Positions 9,508-20,800 of a stretch of DNA of 31,622 nt are shown in pieces (position 1 is the stretch's first letter; each line of letters starts with the position of its first letter). Source of the DNA: Obelidium mucronatum (Eukaryota; Chytridiomycota; Chytridiomycetes; Chytridiales; Chytriomycetaceae); contig JAIVFH010000296.1 of NCBI GenBank assembly GCA_025765595.1, positions 1-31,622 of the forward strand, read 5' to 3'. Both the position numbers and the translations under genes were made by a program. Below the pieces are notes generated by a model. That model was given only the letters and a program-made list of their open reading frames with translations. It was not told the DNA's origin and searched no databases.

Positions 9508-10990
9508 ATGGACAAACCTGAAGTGGATAAAGACTTAAACCCACTTAGTGGTAGTAAACCCATTGACGCTACTAAGTATAACTTGAGAACTCGTAAACCT
9601 AAAAATTATGCAAAAAGCACAAAACATAAGTATTCATCAGATGAAAGCGAATTAAATGAATTGCTATTACTGAATGAAGAAATGTCGAGTCTCTTGCATC
9701 TAGCGGAACAAGTTGGGTTATTCGGAAAAAATGGTATAAATTATTGAATTTAGTACTCACTCAATAACTGTCACATCCAAATCCACTAGATGAGATCGAT
9801 AATAAACTACCGTCGGAGTTGACTGAAGATGAGGCATACACCACGTTTGCGAACAAAGCGATAAGCTTGACAAGCGAGATTGCGGGCCTATCTGATGAAT
9901 TTATCAGACTATCTATATTGAAAGAAGAATTTGAGCGAGATGGTAGGACTCCACACCCTAACTTACTCAAGAACTTGAATCAAGAAGCTGATAAATTGAA
10001 TCGCAAACTCGATGAGAAAATGGAGAGACTAGATGGAAAATACAAAACCGTTAGTCAACGTGTAAATAGCGCTCCGAAGGGAAAACTTGATATAGACTGG
10101 TCAACAGCTGCTGAGAGTCATATACCTACTGAGAAAACTCACATTTCAGAAGCACCAAGAGCTCCTAAAAGTGTGCGAGAAGCGATGGAAGGTTGTTTCG
10201 CTGCATATTTCAAAAGGGCGATGTTAGTTGAAACGGAATCGCTGTTAAAACATGAAGTATGGGAAGAAGAAACCTTACCGCCAGGACAGAAAGCTATCAG
10301 TTCCAAATGGGTGTTTTATTATAAAACTGACCCGCTAGGTATGATTGAGCGATTCAAGGCGCGTCTGGTTGGTGTTGGATCTAGTCAAGTAAAAGACCAC
10401 GATTATACAGAGACCCACTCTCCAGTAGTGAAAACTAAAATAATTCGATTTTGAATTGCTATGAGCGCCATGTTGAACTTACATATTGAGCAACTTGACG
10501 TCAAGACAGCATTTCTATATGGAATGCTGACTGAAACCAATTATATGAAAATGCCGCAAGGGTTTGAAAAATACAGCCTGATGGAACTCCAAAAGTAGCG
10601 AAGCTAGTAAAAAGCCTCTATGGTTTACACCAAGCTGGACGCGAATGGTATAAAGTTCTACGTGATTATTTACTAGGGTTGGGTTTTACGCAGTTAAAAT
10701 CAGACGCTTGCACATTTCTTAAAATTGATCCTACATCGAAAAACTTGGCGATTGTTTTGATTTAGGTAGATGATGTATTAATAGCGAGTTCCGACCGTCA
10801 AGCGATTGCGACTCTAAAAATTGATATTGGTAAACGATTCAAGATTAAAGATATGGGAGATGCGCAATGGATCCTCAAAATCCAAATTAAGATAGCGGTG
10901 ACGTGAAGTGGTTGGGACAAGTACAGTATATTACTGCATTGTTGAAGGAGTTTTTTGTTTGGGACTTACCTGAAGACAATGGAGAACTAC
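9508..10990 (+). pseudogene. Ty1/copia retrotransposon remnant (pre-RT and reverse transcriptase), decayed
   Basis: Frames in order: 9508-9747 has a Lys-rich linker with YNLRTRKPKNY, typical of the region between copia integrase and RT. 9819-10454 enters the RT with PRAPKSVREAM, SSKWVFYYK, RFKARLVGVG and ETHSPVVKT. After a TGA at 10452-10454 the same frame continues with LNLHIEQLDVKTAFLYG and MPQGFEKY. A frameshift near 10575 then leads to KLVKSLYGLHQAGREWYK. A TAG at 10763-10765 replaces the aromatic residue before VDDVLIAS, the RT active site. Later pieces (RFKIKDMGDAQW, WLGQVQYITALLKEF) reach about 10970 before RNase H is lost. At least two nonsense changes and two frameshifts make it non-functional. 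No LTRs, gag or integrase were recognised. Confidence 0.85.
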
Positions 10991-11025
10991 TCCACTGGCA
11001 GTAAATTGGGAGCACGATCCAAAAA

Positions 11026-11260
11026 CATGTCCCAGATTCGAAGCAAAGTAAATCTCATACCCAAGCTACAAGTGGTACGTTCTTGAATTAACCTTCATGA
11101 GGTGCTCTAAGTGACAAGATGGTAACAACTCCCGCCAATTCGGGTTCTGTGACCTGCTATTTGTGTACCGCTACAGGCCACTCTCCTGGAGACAAATTCT
11201 GTTTGTTGCAACCACCACCGCAGCTTTGGTCAATAGAGAGCTTGAAAGAGGTTAACTTCT
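11026..11260 (+). repeat. Dispersed repeat copy 2 with zinc-knuckle coding frame
   Basis: This copy is homologous to 1308-1526. From an ATG at 11119 a frame of 70 codons (to 11331) encodes the same CYLC...GH......C knuckle and PPPQLWSIESLKE as copy 1, showing that the coding part is what the copies share. It sits immediately after the copia remnant and has no clear terminal repeats. It may be a Gag fragment of an element family of its own. Confidence 0.6.
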
Positions 11261-12147
11261 GCCGATTGAAGGTCCTGGCGCAATTCTGCCAGCAGGTATC
11301 CGTCTTTCTGCAGGTCGAAACTTTGTTGTAGCATTGTTTTTGTGTCCGGTTCTCCCCTAATTGCTTCAGTTCGTCAATGGATGTTAGATTGGCATAATGG
11401 GGATCACAGGCTGCCAGAAACCAACACACAAGTAACGTTGATCTGCTCGATCTGCCGAAAATGCTCGTCGTAATCCGCAAGCCCGAACTGTCGAAGCTGT
11501 GGATGATTTAGACCAACTCAGGACAATGACATCAGTAGAATTCTTGGAACACCTGGCTAAAAACAGCAAACCGCACAATCAGCTGCATGATTTGCGAACA
11601 CCTGAACTTACAAATTAGAGGACCTGAATTAGTCACCTGAGGTGAATACTGGACTCTCGCAGTGTAAAACAGCAAAGACGGGTTTCTCTTACAGTAGCAG
11701 AAGTATTTTCCAGTTATTGAGTACCTTAGCTCGATCCAGCACTCTCGCATTGCGAAGCAGGCAATGCAATCAAACTCTAGACAAAGAACGTGAATAAAGG
11801 AATTTGCTTGCGACGTATTCCATCAGAAATACTTTCCATTACTCGGGTTGTATCTGAGACAATATCTTATGGACAGTTACAAGAACGCAACACAGTTGTC
11901 GTGCCAATGTTGTGCCCAAAAAAGTTATCGTGACCAAACCGTCATTACCCACAACAAATAAAAAAGAATAACATTGAATTGAAATCATGTCATAAATCTC
12001 TTTTTTTTTTTTTTTTTAATCAGTGTAAAGAGTGAGTGAACCCTAGGGAAACTCTACATTCTGCGTATTATTTACGGCATGTGACATGTCCCGCCCAAAA
12101 ATATGGGAATAGCACCCCAATAAGTATTATGATTATTGTATCGAAAA
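11261..12147. other. Gene-free interval
   Basis: No supported gene is present: frames on both strands are short and share no recognisable motifs. A run of 17 T residues lies at 12001-12017. The left part (to about 11600) may be further degraded transposon sequence contiguous with the repeat at 11026-11260. Confidence 0.6.
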
Positions 12148-12652
12148 ATGAGCAATACGCTACCGCTCAATGATGCAAGCTTGTTCAGCGATGATGGTGG
12201 AAGCGCATACTATGCTGTATCGGAATATTCTGATGTAGTTCGGTCAGACCCGGAAGAGGACGCTGAGTCTGATTTCTCGGATGTAGACTTGACACGGGTG
12301 ATGAAACCTGGTAACTTGTTTAAGGTTGGTAGTTTGTCCGTAAGTAGACCTGTTAATTGAACATGTGTTTTTCTAGCCAGAGGCACCCCTGGCAAATCAT
12401 GTTGCCCCTCTTGTTCCCAAGAGAGTGCGTGTGCTTGTAAGCCACAATTTACCCCGACTTGTCAAGGATTGGAAGGCGGGCGATATGTCCATGATCCGTT
12501 GGGGTTCGCTCTCTGGGTATGTCTGCATTCGGTATCAGCGTGGGGAAACTTGTCCGAACAAGTGCAAGTACATCCACGGCTGCGCAACATGTGCGGGTCG
12601 CGGCTTTGGTGCTGAGCACATTACGTTGTTTAGCCACAAGTTATTTGTTTGA
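12148..12652 (+). CDS. Small acidic/CCCH-like zinc-finger protein, paralogue A (2 exons)
   Basis: The exons are 12148-12339 and 12377-12652; the 37-nt intron has a consensus GTAAGT donor and TTTTTCTAG acceptor, phase 0. The product is 155 residues. The N-terminal half is acidic and Ser-rich with an ESDFSDV motif. The C-terminal half has the putative zinc ligands C114, C123, C127 and H131 (C-x8-C-x3-C-x3-H, core CIRYQRG..C...CKY.H), then further Cys/His at C133, C136, H145 and H151. The start is the ATG at 12148; an upstream in-frame TTG is not needed. It is tandem with a diverged paralogue 265 bp downstream that shares the intron position and phase. The spacing resembles CCCH RNA-binding fingers (Tis11 type is 8-5-3) but is not canonical. 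Function is unknown; nucleic-acid binding is inferred only from the finger. Confidence 0.72.
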
Positions 12653-12916
12653 CTGATGAAGTGGCGCTGTTTTGGTTTTTGAACAAACCCTGAAAAAAAC
12701 TTGACATAGAACCCACACAATTTGAACACAAAATAATAATAATAGAAACATAGCTCTTTCCTTTCTTGTCAAAACGTTGTGCGCCATTCTTGGTCCCACA
12801 AAGATTTATGAGGTGAGGCAAAAGTTTGTATCGGATACTGCAAATTCATCCCTGTTTGTGTAGCTTGTGCGTATCGTGGGTTTGCGAATGAATGTGGCTA
12901 TTAACTATTTACCCCC

Positions 12917-13508
12917 ATGATCATGTTTAAAATAACTGCCCAGAATATATTACCCACTGCTCGCCGATGCAGTGTTGTAATCCTTCAAAGAGATGATGGC
13001 GTTGAAAGTGTGCAGTGTGAGCTAGAGTCGTATTTTGCAGATGTGCCGCTCGCTGCGGACCATAATTATTATTACTCAGCCAATAAGAGCAACAGCCCGC
13101 ATTGCGATGATGCTAGCGAAAGCGGGCAGTGGGAGACGGAGTCGGATTTTTCCGATGTCCTGCGCGCGTCAGGCATGACCTTTAGGGCGAAAGTATGTTT
13201 TTAATAATTTTTGTGTTTACCAGAAGACAAACCAGCCGTCGATATACTGCGACACTAGCTGCAGTTTTCTGGGGCTGGAATACAGCCGCCTGGGGACGGT
13301 CCCAAAAACCGTGAGGGTCATCGTAGGCTGTCCTTTGCCAATTCTTGTCAAAGGTTGGACCGCGAAGGATATGCCCCGGATTCGATTGGGATCAGAGGCC
13401 AATTTCCTTTGCATTCGATACCAGCGTGGCCAAGTGTGTGTTGGTGTATGTAAATACATGCACCCGTGTGCTGGCCACGCCCATGTTGCGCTGTATGCGC
13501 ATGAGTAG
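12917..13508 (+). CDS. Small acidic/CCCH-like zinc-finger protein, paralogue B (2 exons)
   Basis: The exons are 12917-13192 and 13224-13508, giving 186 residues. The intron is only 31 nt (GTATGT...TTTACCAG; an AG three bases later would also keep frame), phase 0 as in paralogue A. The N-terminus is again acidic with WETESDFSDV before the splice junction. The C-terminal half aligns with A: LVKGW..KDMPRIR.GS, then CIRYQRG and CKYMH, with ligands C155, C164, C168 and H172 followed by C174, H177, H179 and H185. It ends 123 bp before SNU114. Conservation of the finger, the basic linker and the ESDFSDV motif, against otherwise strong divergence, suggests selection on both copies. The family was not recognised. 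Confidence 0.72.
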
Positions 13509-13631
13509 TTGCCAGCTGAGCCCTGTTCTTGATGTGGTTGTCTATAATGCCGTTTTGCCATTGCTTGTTGTGGTCTATTGTTCTGTGTTAATATTGCAGT
13601 GTTATTTATTTGTTTTTTGTTTTATTAAAAA

Positions 13632-14750
13632 ATGGATCTCTACGACGAGTAAACCCTTTCTTTCGCTGCTTGCTTGCCGCGCAGGCGCCGACTCATCGCG
13701 CCTTGCTTTGCAGATTCGGCAACTACATCGGGCCGGACCTCGACGACGACTCTGACGCGGAGCCGCAGATGCAGGCGGACGAGGCGCTTGGCGCGCAGGC
13801 GGAGCCGGGCTTTGCGATGGACGAAGACGGTGACTCACAGCGAATGCGGCGATGCGCCGCGGGACGCTAACGCTGCTTTGCTTTGCAGACGACGACGGCG
13901 GCGGCGACCGCAGCGACGACGCCGACGAGCCGCTGGCGCTGGCGCGGCGCAGCCAGATGCGCGTCGACGGTGAGTGGCGCGTCGTGCGGCGGTGGCTGGC
14001 TTGTGTCTGACTGTGTGTTTGTGTTGCAGCGCCGTCCGGCCTGGCCAATCAGATTGTGCTGCACGAAGACAAAAAGTACTACCCGACTGCGGAAGAAGTG
14101 TACGGCGAAGGCGTCGAGACCCTCGTGCAGGACGAAGACACTCAGCCGCTGTCAATGCCCATTATTGCGCCGCCAAAACAGCCAAAGACCCATATTGTCG
14201 AACAGGGTCTGCCAGTCACAAAGTTTGACAAAGGGTATTTATCAATCGACACAAACTACATTAAGACCGAGAACAACACTCAACTCTTTCCTCTTCTTTT
14301 TATGTGCTTGTTCTTGTTCAGTTTTCTTACAGATCTTCAAGCTTATCCTTCTCACATTCGCAACATTTGTCTTGTTGGTCATTTACATCATGGAAAAACG
14401 GCTTTTGCCGATATGTTGATTCATCAAACTCATGATGTTCATTGGGCTCCTGGCTCAGATACTCGTTATACTGATACTCATGAATTGGAACGCTCTCGTG
14501 GTCTTTCAATCAAATCTATGCCCATTTCTCTGGTTTTACCTGATTTGAAGGGCAAATCTCATTTGATTAATGTTTTGGATACTCCTGGTCATGTTAATTT
14601 TTCCGATGAGGTTTCTGCTGCTGCCAGATTGTGTGATGGTGCTGTTGTTGTTGTTGATGTGGTTGAGGGGGTAGGCGCGAAATTCTTTATACCGCCGAAG
14701 GCGGTGTTTTATCGTACCGCCGAAGGCGGTGTTATCTTACCGCCGTAGGC

Positions 14751-14783
<33 letters not shown>

Positions 14784-17763
14784 GGCCACTGCCGTAGGCA
14801 GTGCATTCTTTCCTTCTTCTTCGTTTCAGCACTGCCGCAGGCAGTGTAATCTTTTCTTTATTCTTTCCTTCTTCTTCCTTTCAGTACTGCCGCAGGCAGT
14901 GTATTCTTTTCTTTCGGTTCAGCACTGCCGCAGGCAGTGTATTCTTTTCTTTATTCTTTCCTTCTTCTTCCTTTCAGTACTGCCGCAGGCAGTGTATTCT
15001 TTTCTTTCGTTTCAGCACTGCCGCAGGCAGTGTATTCTTTTCTTTATTCTTTCCTTCTTCTTCCTTTCAGCACTGCCGCAGGCAGTGTATTCTCTCCTTC
15101 TTCTTCTAAAACACAATATTTCTCATTCAATTCAAATCAATTTGTAGGTAATGGTCAACACTGAGAAATTGATTCGTCACTTGGTCAATGAAAAAGTTCC
15201 CATCACTCTTGTTGTAAACAAAGTGGATCGGTTGATTTTGGAACTCAAACTTCCTCCTGCCGATGCCTATTTTAAACTCAAGCATACTATTGAAGAAGTG
15301 AATGCTGTTTTAGCGTGAGTCTTTTTCATGTTTGCTTCGCGCAATTTTTGCATCTAATTTCTGATTGTACATTATTTCACAGTCAATGCCCGGGTGGTGA
15401 AGGTATGCGCGTTTCGCCAGAATTGGGAAACGTTTGCTTTGCCTCATCGCAAATGGGTTGGAGCTTTTCTCTTCGTTCGTTTGCAAAGATTTATTCAGAC
15501 AACCACGACTGTAAGACGACGCTCTTTCTTTGATAGTTAACTCCAAAAATCTAAATTCTTTTTCGTTCCATCATAGCGCCATTTGATTTTGAAGAGTTTG
15601 CTAAGCGCCTATGGGGTGATATTTATTTCGACGGAAGCAAACGAACGTTTTTGCGCAAACCGATATCCTCATCTTCGAAACGTACATTTGTCCATTTCAT
15701 TCTGGAACCACTGTACAAACTATATGTCCAAGTTCTTGGAGAAGATACAAAAGCTTTGAGCTCCAGCCTAGCTTCATTGGGAATCTATTTGAAACCGTCG
15801 CTTCTGAATCTGGATGTGAAACCATTGCTGACACTTGTTTGCCAAGAGTTTTTTGGAAATCCAAGTAACGGATTTGTGGAAATGGTTGTTAAACACCTCC
15901 CTAGCCCAGTCGAAAATGCTGAAAACAAAGTGAACCATATTTGGACTGGATTAAATGCTGAAGACGGTGAATACTCGGAAGAAATTTTGGAAGCCATGAG
16001 AACGTGTGATCCTAAAGGGCCATTGATGATCCACGTCACAAAGTGTTACAACTCTGTTGATATGAGTGGGTTCGAGGTCTTTGGCCGTGTCATGAGTGGA
16101 ACTGTCAAGGATGGTGCAAGTGTGCGCGTGTTGGGTGAACGATACTCTCCAGAAGATGAAGAAGACATGGTTGTCAAGGATGTGGCGGGTTTGAGTGTTT
16201 ATCAATCAAGGTTTGTTTCTTTGACTCTGCTCCTTTTCTCTTCAAATTTTTGACCACTCGCTTTCAGGTATAAGATCAAGGTATCGTCTGTGGGTGCTGG
16301 AAACTGGGTTCTTTTGAGTGGTGTGGAAGCATCGATTGTCAAGACAGCAACGATTACGAATGTGACTCCCACGGACGATAATCCAGTTCATATTTTCAGA
16401 CCTTTGCGGTTCAATACTTCTGCCGTTCTCAAAATTTCAGTGGAACCAGTAAATCCTACTGAGCTTCCAAAAATGTTGGATGGTCTCAGAAAAGTCAACC
16501 GCAGTTACCCAATTCTGGAAACTGAAGTAGAAGAGTCTGGAGAACACATTATTCTTGGTACCGGAGAGCTCTATCTCGACTGTGTTCTCCATGATCTCCG
16601 TCGTTTGTACTCTGAAATTGAAATCAAAGTCTCAGACCCTGTTGTGCGATTCTCGGAGACGGTCGTGGAGGTTTCGGCCATCAAATGTTTTGCAGAGACT
16701 CAAAACAAAAAGAACAAATTAACAATGATTGCGGAGCCGCTGGAAAAGGGAATCGCGGAGGATATCGAGTCTCTCAAGATTTCAATGTCTATGCCAAAGA
16801 AGGAATTGGAGAGTGTATTTATGAAGCAGTATAATTGGGATATTCTTGCAAGCAGAAATATCTGGGCTTTTGGACCAACGGATAATGGGCCCAATGTTTT
16901 GATTAATGACACATTGTCTGATGTGAGTCTTTTGCTCTTTTAGGTCTTTTTTCTCATTACATATTGATTATTTAATTTCTATTTTTTTTTTTTGGAATAA
17001 GACTGATAAAAAAGTTCTAAACGCTTCACGGGATAACATTGTTCAAGGTTTTCAATGGGCTGCAAAGCAAGGTCCGCTCGCCGACGAACGTATGTCCATT
17101 TGCTGTTTTTTTTTGGTCATCATTAATTTTTTTTTCTATTAGCCATTCGTAATGTGAAGTTCAAGATTATTGATGCAACAATTGTGCCGGGTCCGATCAA
17201 TAGTGGTAGAGGTCAAATTATTCCTGCCGCTAGAAGAGTTTGCTACTCTTCGTTCTTGATGGTGGGTTGTTCTCGATTTTGGAATTGCGAGCTGATCAAA
17301 CATCCGCTTACAGGCCGCCCCCCGCTTAATGGAGCCGGTATATTATGTTGAAATTCAAGCACCTGCAGATTGTGTTGCCGCTGTGTACACTGTCTTGGCG
17401 CGTCGTCGTGGCCATGTGACTCAAGATCTTCCAAAGCCAGGATCCCCACTGTACACAGTCAAAGCGTATATCCCAGTAATTGACTCTTGCGGATTCGAGA
17501 CTGATTTAAGAACACACACGCAAGGGCAAGCATTCTGTCAGCAAGTATTTGATCATTGGCAGATTGTTCCAGGTGACCCGTTGGATAAGGGAATCGTGTT
17601 GAGGCCTTTGGAACCGGCTCCGGCCCAGCATTTGGCGCGGGACTTTATGATCAAGACGAGAAGAAGAAAGGGGTTGAGTGAGGATGTTGCAGTGACAAAG
17701 TTCTTTGATGATCCAATGTTGATTGAGCTGGCGAAAATGGAGGGTGGGATTTTAGGGCTCTGA
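13632..17763 (+). CDS. SNU114: Spliceosomal U5 snRNP GTPase Snu114/EFTUD2 (12 exons)
   Basis: This is an EF-2-like GTPase of the U5 snRNP that controls the helicase Brr2 during spliceosome activation and disassembly in the nucleus. Exons: 13632-13648, 13714-13829, 13889-13969, 14030-14234, 14322-14670, 15148-15314, 15383-15510, 15577-16210, 16268-16922, 17002-17089, 17143-17261 and 17314-17763. They sum to 3009 nt, 1002 residues, close to the ~970-1000 usual for the family. The start MDLYDEFGNYIGP matches the conserved N-terminus, followed by an acidic stretch. G motifs: GHLHHGKT (159-166), RGLSIKS (199-205), DTPGH (226-230), NKVD (280-283). The C-terminus keeps EF-2 domains III-V, with RRRGHVTQD and the final [11 protein letters not shown]. 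All introns are GT-AG; 10 of 11 are 52-87 nt. Intron 5 is 477 nt and holds a hairpin array. Exons 2-3 and the start of exon 4 are strikingly GC-rich compared with the rest. No frameshift or missing motif was seen. Confidence 0.97.
14671..15147 (+). other. SNU114 intron 5, 477 nt, mostly repeat array
   Basis: The donor is GTAGGC at 14671 and the acceptor AATTTGTAG ends at 15147; splicing gives the expected EGV-M-NTEK junction. The intron is five to nine times longer than the other ten in this gene because 14691-15086 is filled with GC-rich hairpins, a 28-nt T run and polypyrimidine tracts. Each polypyrimidine tract ends in TTTCAG, so the intron offers several decoy 3' splice sites upstream of the one that keeps frame. 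Confidence 0.85.
14691..15086. repeat. Array of ten 15-nt GC-rich hairpins with 93-bp higher-order period
   Basis: Three hairpins of the form ACCGCC-GWA-GGCGGT lie at 14691-14705, 14716-14730 and 14739-14753, then 28 T (14753-14780). Seven of the form ACTGCC-GYA-GGCAGT follow at 14788, 14831, 14886, 14924, 14979, 15017 and 15072 (15 nt each). From 14831 on, spacings alternate 55, 38, 55, 38, 55, giving an exact 93-bp period. Spacers are polypyrimidine tracts ending in TTTCAGC or TTTCAGT immediately before a hairpin. The two hairpin classes differ by a compensated C-G to T-A change in the stem, so pairing is maintained. Confidence 0.95.
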
Positions 17764-17886
17764 GAAAGAGAGGAGTGTGAGGTATTATTGTTGTTGTTTT
17801 GGTGGAGAGTATATTAAACGCCAATTTTTATGTTATTATTTACCTTTTTGAATTTTTTTATTTTTTATTTTTTTATTTATTATTTT

Positions 17887-20800
17887 TTACGAAATGATTC
17901 CTTTCCCTGCGACAACTTTGACTTTTCTTGATGCCTCAGAAGAAGGTCTCTCTAATTCAGGATTTGATTTCCTTCTCGTTATCATATTGCTTTTCGCTAT
18001 TCCTCCCGTTACTGCCGCCTTAATGATTGGTTCTTTTCCGAATCTGCCCCCTGAAAGACGAGCATCTAATTCTTGACTTTGTCGAGCCCTTTGACGTTCG
18101 GCTCTGGCTTCTCGAATTTGATGTTGGATTTCTTGGCGTGCTTCCTTGATGGTTTTGGCTTGAGATTCGTGTTTCAATTTCGCAATGAGAGAAGGAGTGC
18201 TTCCTGCAATCTGCGATGCCGGCAGTGATGGTTGAGGAGTTGCATTCATGGGCAAAGATTTCGAGATTTGCTGTTTCGATTGACGTGGGCGCGTTCGAAG
18301 GGGAGCTGAAGGGGATTCCGTGGTGGAAAATTCAGAGTCGTCGACACTTGAATCGTATAGTTCATCTGTATGTGGTGATCTCGGTGGTAGTGATGGGGGC
18401 GGCGGCTGTTTTTCATTGGTTGTAGTCTTTATCGCTGGAACTGTTGGATGGGGTGCGGCAACGTTTGTGGGAGTCAAGAAGCGAACAGTGTGATGTTGCT
18501 GCTGTGGTTCTGGTTTCAAGAGAGTTCCCGATTTGTGTCGAGTGCTTGAAGATGCGTCGTTGGTAGCTATTGTATCGTGGGAGTTGTTTGTGAGTGTGTC
18601 GGTGCTTGATTTCGCTGTGTGTTTTGTTGAATGAACGTCTGGGAGTTTGAGGGAAGCTTCGGCTATAGCAGTGTCGGACTCACTAACACTAGGTTTAGTT
18701 GAAAATTATTAATAAGACGATTGATGGTGTTTGGGGAGGTTTACGTTGAGTTTTGTCTGTTGACGTTGGAAGTCTTCATCAGCCCAATTCTTGGGAATAA
18801 CAACCCCGATTTGGCCGGTTTTGGTTCCGAATCTGAAATTTTCAGCTGCCTAGAGTTTGAACGGCTTTGCTTTGTGTTCTCATCAGAGGACAAATCGCTT
18901 GATCCATTTGCATGGTGGTCATCCAATATCGACCCCGAGCTGCTATCACTGCTATCACTTCCACTGGATGTTGGTTTTGTGCTAGCACTTTTAAGTTTCG
19001 CATAGTACTCTTGCAGCTTTTCGGGAATGGGGACGTGCTTCTGATCGAGAATCTCGCGTTGAACTGAAGTAATCGCTTCGAGTAGGCTCAGCTGGCTCAT
19101 GAAGGCCGCATACTCTAGCTCTTGTTTTTTAAGTTTGGATGCAAGAATGGATTGAGCCCCTTCCAACTTAAGATCTAATCATTTTTCAGGTTCCCTTTTT
19201 GGTGAATTGAGAGTTCCACAAAAGGCAGTTTTTGAAACTTACTCTCCATTTCAATGAAATGCGATTTGATTCGAGATTCGAGGTACTTCTGGCTTGGTTG
19301 ATCCAGAGATCGAGGAAAAGTCTTTGAAAAGGCATAAGTTGTTTAACGTTGGGAGTAAAAAGAAAACTCGAACCTGATTTATGCTCTTGACTTTATCGTC
19401 TGCATCTCCACTTTTTTTGAAGAGCGATTTTTTAAGAGCACGCAGTTTCACTGCCTTTCGTTCGTATTTTGCAATCTTTTCACTGACTCCACCACTCTTC
19501 TCCCGTGTCCTTTTTCGTTCGGCCGCGATTTTGTCCGTAACGGAAGCTATCCGAACATCAAGAGAGTTCATGCTTTTTTGAAGACTTTTCCTTTCCTGAA
19601 AACACTCCAAAAGGCAGTTTTCAAGCTCGCTCAACATGGAATTAACACCAGTTGAAGGTTTGGATGTTGCACCAATACCTCCACCCCCACCACCGCCATT
19701 TGCTGTTCCAAGATATCGGGCTTGCACATTGTGTTTCGCCAAGTTCGGATCACTCAAGCGTTGAAAGACGTTGGATTTATGGGATTTTGACAGCGAGGTA
19801 CCATCGGCCAGGGATTGGTGCATGTTCACGCTATTTGATTTCGATTTAGAAGCAATGCTCATGAGGGAGAGTGGTTTTGGTATTGGCACTGGCACTTGTT
19901 GGACAACCTGTTGTGTCATGTTAGGCAAAACTCTTTCCTTAACAATTGGTGACACCTTATTCTTAATCGCACGCGCTCGACTGGCATATTTTAATGTATT
20001 TAGAGTTTCTTCGAAGTTTGCTGCAGTGGGACTGATGTTTGCGATCATCACGGTCTTACAGTTCCCACCAAGAGAGTCTTTCAGAAGCCGAGTAAGTTTA
20101 CTGTCGCGATAGTTAACATATTTTCCATTATTTCCTTCTTCGGTTAGAGCATTGATACAGTTTCCAAGCGCCAGAAGCGATCGATTTATGCTGGCGCCTT
20201 CAATCATTCGCATTCCCCGGTTTTTCGTGTCAGCAGCTCGCTCTAAAATGCAGTGTTTCAGGGCAAAGTTTTGCCAATGTATGCAGCGACTGGAAATCAA
20301 ATACCTGACCCAGCCAAATCGATCATGGATAATTTTCCGTTCTGTTCAGTATATTGCCCCTTCTTGTTACATGTTCGATGTGCCACAAAAACCTGCAACA
20401 CGGCATGAGATCTCGAACTAGCTTCATTCGCGCCAGTTGCCTCTTGTGTTCGATTCAGGTTCCCCTTTTCCAGCCATTCCAACACATCTCCAGCAGTTTT
20501 TGCTTCAACTCGCTCGATGCCGGAAACAACGCTCCCGCGGATTCGGTCTTCCCATAGCTCCAGATAGTCAGGTCGTCCACTTAAAAGGTCGCGAATATTT
20601 TCATTGTAGATTTCAAGGTATGAAAGCGATACTTTGTAGCTTTGCGTAAGACCCGAACTGTTGTTTGATGAAGCTCCTGCAGTTGTTTGAACGCGAGACG
20701 CTTTCGCTATCTGGGAAAACAGGTGGTCAAGTGTTTGTGGCATCACTCCTGGGTGTTCATGGGTTCCTAGCATTGTGTATGTTTTTCCGGCGCCAGTTGC

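Noticed and set aside
11119..11331. Independent small zinc-finger gene
   Set aside because: The frame is the coding part of a dispersed repeat also present at 1308-1526, so it is treated as repeat-derived.
13602..14155. Long minus-strand frames opposite the SNU114 5' exons
   Set aside because: They are Arg/Ala-rich and arise from the GC-rich composition; the plus strand encodes a conserved protein there.
14691..15086. CRISPR-like array
   Set aside because: Repeats are 15-nt palindromes with low-complexity polypyrimidine spacers inside a nuclear intron; no cas genes and a eukaryotic context.
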